Below are positions 1-6,661 of a stretch of 20,743 nt of DNA, one piece after another. Origin of the DNA: CAZKRU01 sp964555235 (GTDB lineage Bacteria; Verrucomicrobiota; Verrucomicrobiia; Methylacidiphilales; CAMAQI01); NCBI GenBank assembly GCA_964555235.1, contig CAZKRU010000073.1, positions 1 through 20,743 on the forward strand, in the 5' to 3' direction. The notes beneath the pieces were generated by a model. That model searched no databases, was not told the origin of the DNA, and saw only the letters and a list, made by a program, of their open reading frames with translations. How positions within the stretch are numbered: position 1 is the stretch's first letter; every line of letters starts with the position of its first letter. Both the position numbers and the translations under genes were made by a program.

Positions 1-94
1 TCCCTTCTTGATCCTTACATCCTCGATACCGCGCCGGGGACGGCGACGGCTACACTCATGCGCAAAACTGAAATTTAGATGCGTCTGCCCTCGA
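1..94. repeat. Direct repeat, left copy (flanks the S8 protease block)
   Basis: This stretch reappears in the same orientation at about 2797-2887. By eye the copies differ at about 11 positions plus one single-base gap, roughly 88% identity. The best conserved blocks are the opening TCCCTTCTTGATCC and the closing CTGAAATTTAGATGCGTC. The left edge may lie outside the window. No open frame, terminal inverted repeat or transposase accompanies it, so it is best called a dispersed intergenic repeat of unknown origin. Confidence 0.8.
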
Positions 95-137
95 TCCTGA
101 ATTCCTGCTCTCCTCAGCGAAACTCTCTCTCAAAACG

Positions 138-173
138 AAAATACCCGCAGGGGGTGAGCCCTGCGGGTATTTT
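138..173 (-). terminator. Rho-independent terminator of the S8 protease gene
   Basis: A perfect 15-bp stem (AAAATACCCGCAGGG pairing with CCCTGCGGGTATTTT) closes a 6-nt loop at 153-158. On the minus strand the stem ends in TATTTT and is followed by CGTTTTG, a U-rich tail. It lies 22 bp beyond the protease stop codon. The A-rich other side means it could also stop transcription on the plus strand. Confidence 0.9.
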
Positions 174-195
174 ATCATTTCCGATGAGACTTACT

Positions 196-2400
196 TTATT
201 TCGGAGGAACCGCCCCTTGGGGATAGATTCTCAAGGATGTTGTCCCGCTGGATCCAGCGTATCCATCAACCGAGATCTGGTAGGTCACTCCCTGCACCAC
301 CGGGATCGTAACGATTGATTTCCGATCCGCGTCACTACGTGGAGGAGAGACTCGATCATCGTTGCTCCCCTTTTCAAGAAGCGTTGCCAATTGATCGCCC
401 TCGTACACTCCGAGCACCGTGTCAAATCCGACTGAACCGCCGAAGGTATCAAAGAGATACGTTCCACTTACCGGAGCGACCCATGAATACCAAACGGAGC
501 GTGAGGCAGGATCCCCCGCTTTCGGGGCTTCACCGACTTCAACGGAGCTTCCCAGATTTGAAACCGCAACCTTGACGCTCGCACCCGTCATCATCTGGCG
601 ATTGACGAAATCGTCATTCGCAGGCGGAAGATCCAGATGCACCGCAACTGTCCCCGTCTCTCCGTTTTTGCCATCAACCGCAATCAGGTAGCTTTTGCTC
701 TTTTGTACAGGGAAAGTGACCGCACTGGTCTTTTTCCCATTCGCATCATCATTACTGACGAGTGCCACCTTAAGATTACTGCTGGAATAGACCGCCAGGG
801 CCGTGTCAATACTACTCCCTTCGGTATTCAATTTCACAATCCCATCGACTTGCGCCGACCACTTGAACCAGACCGTATGACCTCCATTGATCCCGGCATG
901 ATCCAACTCGCCCACTTCCTTCGTTGCATTCTGATTGGAAGTGCGCGCCATCGCCCCATTAACCCCAAGCTTGATTGCCTCCTTGGAATCATCCCCCAAG
1001 GGACGCGTATCCGTGCAATTCAATGCCTTGGCAAGACTCAAATACCCTTTCGAGCTGGCCTGATTCAGATACATCAACGGATTACTGGCAGACGTTTTCG
1101 CCCCACGACAGAGTCGATTGATCAATTGACTGTACGTATCACCCGGGAAGCGCGCCTTCATTAACGCCAACGCCCCGGAAACGTGAGGAGTCGCCATCGA
1201 AGTCCCATTCCATGAGGCATACGCCGCATCATTGCTCTTAATGCAGGAATAAATATAGCTTCCCGGAGCAAGGATGTGAACCATCCCGGATCCATAATTA
1301 CTGAAGCTCGACTTTTTTCCATCACGAGCAATCGAACCGACCGCGACAACGTTGTCAACGAGGTACGAGGAGGGATAGTGCGGAGCAATATCCATATTCG
1401 CGTGATTGTTACCCGCCGCAGCCACAAAGATAATCCCTGCTTTCCGGGCATCATCGATCGCATCATAGAGCGCTTGGGAGAATCCTCCTCCTCCCCAACT
1501 ATTGCTCATGATGTGAGCCCCCATCTTCCGGGCATATTCAACACACTCAATCGCGTTCGAGGTCGTTCCGGACGGATTCAAAAATTTGCACGCCATGATT
1601 TTCGCCTTCGGCGCCACTCCCGTCATCCCAATTCCATCATTCGATGAAGCCGCAATGACTCCGGAGCAATGACTTCCGTGACCGTGCGTATCGATCGGAT
1701 TTCCATTCTTGTACCCAATGGAATTAATCCCATGAACGTCATCGACGTAACCATTGTTATCGTCATCCACTTTATTCGTTGCCTTGTCGAGACCCTGGGC
1801 ATCGAGACCGGTCTCACCGGGATTCTTCCACATGCTGTTTTTGAGATCCTGGTGTGTATAACGAACTCCCGTATCAATCACCGCCACAATTACCCCTTCC
1901 GCAGAAGGTTGAATATCCCACGCTTCCGGCGCATCGATATCGACATCCACCACTCCAGCAATGGGAGGGTTTCCTCCGATTTGTCCGGTATTATGCAACG
2001 GCCATTGAGTTCCATCCAAGAATTTTGGATCATTCGGCATCGCCGTCGTCGTTAATTCATAATCGGGCTCGGCATAATCAACCGCACCGCTCTTCTTAAA
2101 CTTTTCCATCATCGTCTCAACCGACTCGCCCGCCGGAACCTCAACCACGTGAGCATTCATTCGTTGTGAGATGACTTTTCTCGACTGAGTCTTCAGCTTT
2201 TTGTTGACGGAATCAATATCGCCGATCGTTTTCCCCTTCTTAAACTTCACAATGATCTGGTCTTCCTTGAAAACCGGAGGAGGCGGAGTCCCTCCCTCAG
2301 ACAAATCCTGAGCTTCGAGTGTGGTTCCGATGAGCATGCAGCATCCTGCAGCGACGAGCCATGATTGGATGGCCTTTCGGTATGAGTCGATTTTTTTCAT
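196..2400 (-). CDS. Secreted subtilisin-like serine protease (peptidase S8)
   Basis: A 734-residue secreted endopeptidase. The N-terminus has a signal peptide: a Lys/Arg-rich start, a hydrophobic stretch around residues 14-28, and a likely cut near LEAQ. Next comes an inhibitor-I9-like propeptide (about 45-120) and the S8 catalytic domain (about 130-460). The triad is Asp176 (VIDTG), His241 (HGSHCSG) and Ser401 (NGTSMATPHVSG), with the oxyanion Asn in AAAGNN. Two beta-rich C-terminal repeats follow (about 475-595 and 600-730), each with a W-[FY]-[KS]-W motif and a closing AVDG/SVDG segment, resembling bacterial pre-peptidase C-terminal domains. I chose the ATG at 2400 because AGGA lies 10 nt upstream. 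A TTG at 2409 would sit only 1-2 nt from it. The gene stands alone with its own terminator. The substrate is unknown; extracellular protein scavenging is likely. Confidence 0.95.
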   Translation of the reverse strand: MKKIDSYRKAIQSWLVAAGCCMLIGTTLEAQDLSEGGTPPPPVFKEDQIIVKFKKGKTIGDIDSVNKKLKTQSRKVISQRMNAHVVEVPAGESVETMMEKFKKSGAVDYAEPDYELTTTAMPNDPKFLDGTQWPLHNTGQIGGNPPIAGVVDVDIDAPEAWDIQPSAEGVIVAVIDTGVRYTHQDLKNSMWKNPGETGLDAQGLDKATNKVDDDNNGYVDDVHGINSIGYKNGNPIDTHGHGSHCSGVIAASSNDGIGMTGVAPKAKIMACKFLNPSGTTSNAIECVEYARKMGAHIMSNSWGGGGFSQALYDAIDDARKAGIIFVAAAGNNHANMDIAPHYPSSYLVDNVVAVGSIARDGKKSSFSNYGSGMVHILAPGSYIYSCIKSNDAAYASWNGTSMATPHVSGALALMKARFPGDTYSQLINRLCRGAKTSASNPLMYLNQASSKGYLSLAKALNCTDTRPLGDDSKEAIKLGVNGAMARTSNQNATKEVGELDHAGINGGHTVWFKWSAQVDGIVKLNTEGSSIDTALAVYSSSNLKVALVSNDDANGKKTSAVTFPVQKSKSYLIAVDGKNGETGTVAVHLDLPPANDDFVNRQMMTGASVKVAVSNLGSSVEVGEAPKAGDPASRSVWYSWVAPVSGTYLFDTFGGSVGFDTVLGVYEGDQLATLLEKGSNDDRVSPPRSDADRKSIVTIPVVQGVTYQISVDGYAGSSGTTSLRIYPQGAVPPK

Positions 2401-2431
2401 TTTTTTCAATTCCTATCGGTTTTTCTGCGTT

Positions 2432-2494
2432 TTAGACTAAGGGAGCAAAAGTGGCTTCATTGGGTCGATCTGATTTCATTCGTTGTGATTGCAT
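2432..2494 (-). CDS. Possible 20-residue leader ORF upstream of the S8 protease
   Basis: On the minus strand an AAAGGAG Shine-Dalgarno-like sequence stands 7 nt before an ATG at 2494. This opens a 20-codon frame (MQSQRMKSDRPNEATFAPLV) that ends in TAA at 2432, 31 bp before the protease ATG. Its ribosome site looks stronger than the protease's own. It could be a translated leader or simply chance. There is no homology I can recognise. Confidence 0.25.
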   Translation of the reverse strand: MQSQRMKSDRPNEATFAPLV

Positions 2495-2796
2495 TATTTA
2501 CTCCTTTAAAGCATTTAGTCAACAAAATTTTTAAAGCTTTAGAGATCCAAGGCAATCAGACCGATCAATGAATTTATTTTGATTATTCAACTCATTAAAA
2601 GACATATTATGTTGTTCATGTGTAGTTTATGAACTTTATAAATAAAAATAAGATTTACATAAAATCTATCCAACGCGAATGACCGATAAAAAAATTTGAA
2701 CAAAACCGTATTTTAAAATTAAATAAACAGACTCCTTTAATCTTAATTAAAATAGTAGAGCGCTTTTCATGATTCATGGATCCCTCAAATCCCCGA
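2495..2796. promoter_or_regulatory. AT-rich intergenic region upstream of the protease and the GntR/LacI regulator
   Basis: About 300 bp of clearly AT-rich DNA lies between the divergent protease and regulator genes, unlike the GC-richer surroundings. It holds no gene I can support. Toward the regulator there is a candidate promoter, TTGTTC (2612-2617) and TATAAA (2637-2642), with a long 19-bp spacer. It overlaps a dyad GTTCAT-N9-ATGAAC (2614-2634). The 10-mer ACTCCTTTAA occurs at 2500-2509 and 2731-2740, and again at 2936-2945. All assignments are by eye. Confidence 0.35.
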
Positions 2797-2887
2797 TCCC
2801 TTCTTGATCCCCGCATCCTCGATACCTCGCCAGTGACGGCGGCGGCTACACGTATGCGTAAACTGAAATTTAGATGCGTCCGCCCCG
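2797..2887. repeat. Direct repeat, right copy (flanks the S8 protease block)
   Basis: Second copy of the repeat at 1-94, same orientation, one base shorter in an A run. The two copies bracket the terminator, protease and AT-rich region as a unit of about 2.8 kb. This copy ends about 70 bp before the start of the GntR/LacI regulator, so it may contain or displace part of that gene's upstream region. Confidence 0.8.
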
Positions 2888-2936
2888 AGCATCACCAGAT
2901 TCCACCTTGACTCATCTTCCAATCAAGTGTAAGTTA

Positions 2937-2955
2937 CTCCTTTAAATAATAGGAG
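2937..2955 (+). promoter_or_regulatory. Regulator RBS within a small inverted repeat
   Basis: The ribosome binding site AGGAG (2951-2955) lies 4 nt before the regulator's ATG. It can pair with CTCCT (2937-2941) across a 9-nt AT-rich loop. The stem is only 5 bp, so sequestration would be weak. The CTCCT half belongs to the third copy of ACTCCTTTAA. Confidence 0.35.
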
Positions 2956-2959
2956 ATTC

Positions 2960-4090
2960 ATGAAAGCACTTGCCTCAGAACCAGTTCCCTTAGCGCTTCT
3001 ACAGGAAATCGTCTTGGATAGCTCCCGAGATCTTCCCCTTCATGCTCAACTCCGAACCTCTTTGGAGCGCTTGATCAAGAACCACTTTGAAGATCAGGCC
3101 CGCTTTTACTCCGAATCCCAACTCGTTCAGGAACTCGGCCTTTCCCAGGGAACCGTCCGCCGGGCCCTGGCTGACTTAGCCAATCAGGGCCTCCTCGAAA
3201 AACGCCCGGCACGAGGCACGCTCGTCTCCAAAAGTAGTGCGCCACACGGCCTCTTGAACCTCGCCGTCTTTCTCCCTGATTACTCCTCCCCCACCGTTGC
3301 GCAGCTCCTTGCCTTAATTAATGCCGAGTGTCTCAATCGAAATATCCCGCTCCTCCCCATCTATACCCACAAAGGGGAGCGCCTCCTCAAGGCGTACAGC
3401 AGTCTCAAATTTGGCCCGCAGGAAGGAGGCGTCGTTTTATTGGAAAATTCCCCTCGTGCAACCCAGGAACTGACTGCGGCGTTGGAAGAAAAAGGTTATG
3501 ACTGTGTGGTGGTCGGCACCTTAATGCGAGATTCCTCCTTCCGATTTGTCGGCGGCTGTAATCAGACTTTGATGAAGCTCGGATTTAATCACTTGGTGGA
3601 ACTCGGACACCGACGGATCGCCCTCCTCGTGAGTGAACCCGAAGAAAAAGAGAACGTCGTCGAACGCATCGAGGCTTTCCGCGCCTGTGCCCGCGAGGCC
3701 TCCCTCACTCTGGAAACCAAAGTCATCACCTGTGGCACCCGACTCTGGGATAGCGCTTACAATGCAGTGGAATCCGTGATGGACGAACTCATGAGCGGCC
3801 CCCAACGCCCTACCGCCATCTTTGCCGTTTCGGATGTCGGAGCGTTGGCAGCAATCAAGTGGCTGCAACAGCGCGGCATTCAAGTCCCAAAAGATGTCTC
3901 TGTGATGGGAACCGATGGCATTGAGGCGGGAACGATGACACACCCTTCCTTGACTACGATGGCACATCCCTTTGTTGAAATGACTCAGGCCGTCTTTGAT
4001 CTTCTGACCCAGAAGGATTCCAAAGCTCGAAAAACGTTCGTCCATCCGACCCTGGTCGTACGTGAAAGTACGGCGGCTCCTTCGATTTAA
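2960..4090 (+). CDS. GntR-type HTH / LacI-type sensor transcriptional regulator
   Basis: A 376-residue DNA-binding regulator. The N-terminal winged helix is GntR-like: SESQLVQELGLSQGTVRRAL around 51-70 is the helix-turn-helix, with a wing ending near residue 90 (RPARGTLV). Residues from about 98 to the end form a LacI/GalR-type periplasmic-binding-fold effector domain, shown by AIFAVSDVGALAAIKWLQQR and VPKDVSVMGTDG. This GntR-LacI fusion layout is that of arabinose repressor AraR, and its ligands are usually sugars. The start is fixed by AGGAG 4 nt upstream. The pseudopilin operon begins about 80 bp downstream on the same strand, so it could be read through or be the regulator's target. Neither is proven, and the ligand cannot be named. 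Confidence 0.92.
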   Translation: MKALASEPVPLALLQEIVLDSSRDLPLHAQLRTSLERLIKNHFEDQARFYSESQLVQELGLSQGTVRRALADLANQGLLEKRPARGTLVSKSSAPHGLLNLAVFLPDYSSPTVAQLLALINAECLNRNIPLLPIYTHKGERLLKAYSSLKFGPQEGGVVLLENSPRATQELTAALEEKGYDCVVVGTLMRDSSFRFVGGCNQTLMKLGFNHLVELGHRRIALLVSEPEEKENVVERIEAFRACAREASLTLETKVITCGTRLWDSAYNAVESVMDELMSGPQRPTAIFAVSDVGALAAIKWLQQRGIQVPKDVSVMGTDGIEAGTMTHPSLTTMAHPFVEMTQAVFDLLTQKDSKARKTFVHPTLVVRESTAAPSI

Positions 4091-4170
4091 ATGGTCCCCT
4101 AAAACAGACGACAACAGAAAACGACGATGAAACTATTCATCATCAATGTCGAGATGGTGTTCTCCTAGGA

Positions 4171-4845
4171 GTGCGCTTGAGCTTCAAACATCCTAATGCA
4201 ACCTCCCCGCAAGCAAGAGGATTTTCACTCGTTGAGATGCTGGTCGTCTTGGGGATTATGGCCATGATCATGGCGATGGCCGGTCCCGCATTTAAAGCCC
4301 TCTCCGGTGCCGGTGGCGAAAATCGCGCCTCCTCCGAGCTCTCTGGATTACTGGAGCTCTCACGACTTCACGCCATCACCCATCAAACTTATGTGAGAGT
4401 CGGTATTGGCCAGAGTTCCTCCAAACAGACCGTCGTTCTTTCCATCTATTCAGCCGATGGCACTTTGGATACAGACACGGGCGATCAAAAACGCTGGCCT
4501 CTTCTGAAAAAACCGTTGGTCTTCGATCGACTTGAAGTAAACGACGCCCTCGACGTCACTGGAAAAAATGGCTCCTTCTCCACCACCAGCGATCTCCTCC
4601 CCTCTTCCACCGACATCGAGCCGTTCCGCCGAAAAATGAGCGGCGCCTCCTCGGAATTGGATTTTAAATCAATCATCCAATTTGATCCTCACGGCAATGC
4701 TCAAATCAAAAACGGCACCACCGCAAGATTCATCAAAATCGGATTCGAACGCGCTGGAGACAAAAAGAAATCAAATCCTTTTATCATACGGATTTCTGGA
4801 ACCACCGGCTTGGTCAGCGTCTATCGGAAGGAGGATGGAATTTGA
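4171..4845 (+). CDS. Verru_Chthon cassette protein D; GspH-like pseudopilin
   Basis: A 224-residue type IV prepilin-like protein and first gene of the D-B-C-A cassette. A 17-residue leader ends in Gly17, followed by FSLVEMLVVLGIMAMIMAMAG. This is the prepilin peptidase site with Phe at +1 and Glu at +5 (Glu22), then the hydrophobic helix. The next segment (SELSGLLELSRLHAITHQTYVRV) is typical of the GspH/FimT group of minor pseudopilins, followed by a beta-rich globular part. The start is uncertain. AGGAG at 4167-4171 touches the GTG at 4171 but stands 5 nt before an in-frame TTG at 4177, which may be the true start. The gene overlaps the next by 4 bp (TTGA). It would be inserted in the inner membrane and processed by a peptidase encoded elsewhere. 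Confidence 0.88.
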   Translation: MRLSFKHPNATSPQARGFSLVEMLVVLGIMAMIMAMAGPAFKALSGAGGENRASSELSGLLELSRLHAITHQTYVRVGIGQSSSKQTVVLSIYSADGTLDTDTGDQKRWPLLKKPLVFDRLEVNDALDVTGKNGSFSTTSDLLPSSTDIEPFRRKMSGASSELDFKSIIQFDPHGNAQIKNGTTARFIKIGFERAGDKKKSNPFIIRISGTTGLVSVYRKEDGI

Positions 4846-5531
4846 AAACCCTTCCTGAATCAGAAGCTCGCGCGCGGAGACACGGAGTTCGCGGAGGATT
4901 GGATTTTGGATTAAACAGCCAAATGGATTTCCTCCGCGGTCTCCGCGTCTCCGCGCGAGAAATCTCTTACTCATCCAAGTCCTTTCGAAACTGCAATGCC
5001 TTTAGTTTAATCGAAGTCGCCCTCGCGCTGGCCATTGCCTCGTTCACCTTTACCAGCGTCCTGGCGCTCTTGCCCCTGGGAGTGAAAACCAATCAGATCT
5101 CGGCCGAGGAGAGTCGCGCGGTCTGCATTTTAAGTACACTCGAAGCCGATCTACGCAACACCCATCCGCTCCAACGCGGAGGAAAATCGGCGATCTTTGG
5201 CTTACTTCTCCCCTACGAAGCCGATGAAACCTCGGGAAACTACGCTTACAATAGCCTCATCCAAAGCCCAACCACCAGCCTCTCCCTCGGATCCACAACC
5301 ACCGGAATTGACGAGGGAGAACGTGCCGTCACTCTCGACGCTTCCTCACGCCCTCCATTCCAAGTCTCGGTCATTTATACGGTCATTCCCGCCAAAGGAA
5401 GTTTGAACTCGCTTCAAGCTCGACTTGTTGTCAATTGGATCGCCACCCCCGAGAACGACATCAGCGCCGTGACCGACCTCACGAAAGTTCGTGGCTTCGT
5501 CGAAACCGTCGTGAGCTTCCCTGCGCCATGA
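4842..5531 (+). CDS. Verru_Chthon cassette protein B; GspI-like pseudopilin with extended leader
   Basis: A 229-residue prepilin-like protein. The cleavage site and hydrophobic helix (NCNA/FSLIEVALALAIASF) begin only at Phe54, with Glu58 at +5. The residue before the cut is Ala, not the usual Gly. The size and simple beta-rich body fit GspI/PilV-type minor pseudopilins. The TTG start has AAGGAGG 7 nt upstream and overlaps the stop of D. The 53-residue leader is abnormally long because a palindromic element (4867-4958) encodes about residues 10-39 in frame. An ATG at 4923, in the loop of that element, could be an alternative start giving a leader of 26 residues. The stop overlaps the ATG of C. 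The cassette-B assignment is from family features, not a search. Confidence 0.85.
   Translation: MKTLPESEARARRHGVRGGLDFGLNSQMDFLRGLRVSAREISYSSKSFRNCNAFSLIEVALALAIASFTFTSVLALLPLGVKTNQISAEESRAVCILSTLEADLRNTHPLQRGGKSAIFGLLLPYEADETSGNYAYNSLIQSPTTSLSLGSTTTGIDEGERAVTLDASSRPPFQVSVIYTVIPAKGSLNSLQARLVVNWIATPENDISAVTDLTKVRGFVETVVSFPAP
4867..4958. repeat. Palindromic element inside the leader of cassette gene B
   Basis: The left arm (4867-4899, starting CTCGCGCGCGGAGACACGG) pairs with the right arm (about 4929-4958, ending GTCTCCGCGCGAG). About 27 of 30 positions are complementary, and the left arm carries two extra bases. The arms show a ~9-bp beat (GCGGAGACA, CGGAGTTC, GCGGAGGA), and a ~29-nt centre separates them. 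It is read through in frame. Confidence 0.85.
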
Positions 5532-6661
5532 AAAATAGCTCCGTCCTTCTCGTTCATATTCAGAGTCCCTCGGTTCATCGGTCAATCCGTGGAGCGAAAA
5601 CGACTGATCTCTTTTTCTCGCCAAGTTCGCCAAGGCGCGAAGCGGAAAAATTCTTTTCTAAAAACCCAAAAAATCAACCGCTTAGCGCCTTGGCGAACTT
5701 GGCGAGAAACAATTCTTCCGGTTTCAGCCTCGTCGAAATTCTCGCCGCCCTCACGATTCTCACCGTGCTGACTCTCCTGCTCACTCAAGTCATGAACACG
5801 GTGACCAAGGGGACGCGCATCAGCAATCGTGCAATCGATGCCGCCTCGCAAGCACGGGCGGTCTTTGATCGCATTGGAATGGATCTGGCCGTCGCCATCA
5901 AACGGCCTGATGCCGATTTTAAAATCAGTGGGGGCTCGGATAAAAAAGACCTTTTGAAATTTCTTTCTCAAACCGCCTCCTCCAATCCGTCTCCCCTCCC
6001 TGCAGGATTTGTCAACCGAGGGGTCTCTTTGGTGAGCTACCGAATCGATTCGCTTCCGGTCAACTCTGGAAAACCGTGCCTGTCACGAGCTTCCAAGGCG
6101 ATCTCCTGGAATATGCCGGCCTTTATCGGACTCAAAACCAATGGGTTGCCGATCTCCTTCGACGAAACCGAATACCCCATCGCCATCACGAGCGCGGATC
6201 TGGATGTGGTCAGTCCCTCCGTGATTCATGCCGTGGTCGGAGTACAGCTTTATCCCGATGGAGAGCCGGTTTATTTTCAAGGCGAAGTCACTCCGACCAT
6301 TCTCAAATCGTACGGCCAGGTCGTCTATCGCTTTCCGGTCCGAGCCGGAGTCGGAAGTGATACGGGGACGCCGGATCCCGGGAATACCTACCTCGACCTG
6401 AACCGGATTGCCTCTCTGGTCGTCGGACTGGTTGTCGTCGATGGCGAAGCACTGAAAATCTTAGATTCCGTCAGTACCACCACCCTCGCTTCCTCCTTTA
6501 TCTCCACTCCCAACGATGGAATCCTTCCGATGGATGCGTGGATGAAAGCGACTCAGAATTTAACCAAGTTGCCGGATTCCATTCCCCTTCCCGTCCGGCA
6601 ATCCGTCCGGCTCTACCAACGCTTTTATCCGATCACCCCCTACGGGAGTCGCAACCGATGA
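5528..6661 (+). CDS. Verru_Chthon cassette protein C; GspJ-like pseudopilin with extended leader
   Basis: A 377-residue prepilin-like protein. The ATG at 5528 overlaps the stop of B (ATGA). There is no clear Shine-Dalgarno sequence, so translational coupling is likely. The prepilin signal NNSSG/FSLVEILAALTILTVL starts at Phe66, with Glu70 at +5, followed by a long hydrophobic helix. The downstream pattern (SNRAIDAASQARAVFDRIGMDLAVAI) is like GspJ/PilW, and the beta-rich C-terminal body is larger than in GspJ. The 65-residue leader is far longer than the usual 6-25. About half of it is encoded by a nearly perfect palindrome at 5614-5709. A TTG within the right arm would give an 11-residue leader (MANLARNNSSG) but lacks a ribosome site. 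Confidence 0.86.
   Translation: MKNSSVLLVHIQSPSVHRSIRGAKTTDLFFSPSSPRREAEKFFSKNPKNQPLSALANLARNNSSGFSLVEILAALTILTVLTLLLTQVMNTVTKGTRISNRAIDAASQARAVFDRIGMDLAVAIKRPDADFKISGGSDKKDLLKFLSQTASSNPSPLPAGFVNRGVSLVSYRIDSLPVNSGKPCLSRASKAISWNMPAFIGLKTNGLPISFDETEYPIAITSADLDVVSPSVIHAVVGVQLYPDGEPVYFQGEVTPTILKSYGQVVYRFPVRAGVGSDTGTPDPGNTYLDLNRIASLVVGLVVVDGEALKILDSVSTTTLASSFISTPNDGILPMDAWMKATQNLTKLPDSIPLPVRQSVRLYQRFYPITPYGSRNR
5614..5709. repeat. Palindromic element inside the leader of cassette gene C
   Basis: Two 32-nt arms, 5614-5645 and 5678-5709, are complementary at 31 of 32 positions around a 32-nt A-rich centre. The left arm reads TTTCTCGCCAAGTTCGCC and onward. Total length is 96 nt, exactly 32 codons, so it is read through in frame. 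It shares the core AGTTCGC and the ~9-bp beat with the element in gene B and the one at 17807. Confidence 0.92.

Noticed and set aside
2398..2409. TTG at 2409 as the protease start
   Set aside because: The AGGA would be only 1-2 nt away; the ATG at 2400 gives normal spacing and a normal signal peptide.
1..2887. Direct repeats as ends of an insertion sequence or integrated element
   Set aside because: No transposase, integrase, terminal inverted repeats or tRNA target is seen. Only the bracketing itself is reported.
4127..4168. 13-codon frame (MKLFIINVEMVFS) just before cassette gene D
   Set aside because: It has no ribosome site and is too short to distinguish from chance.
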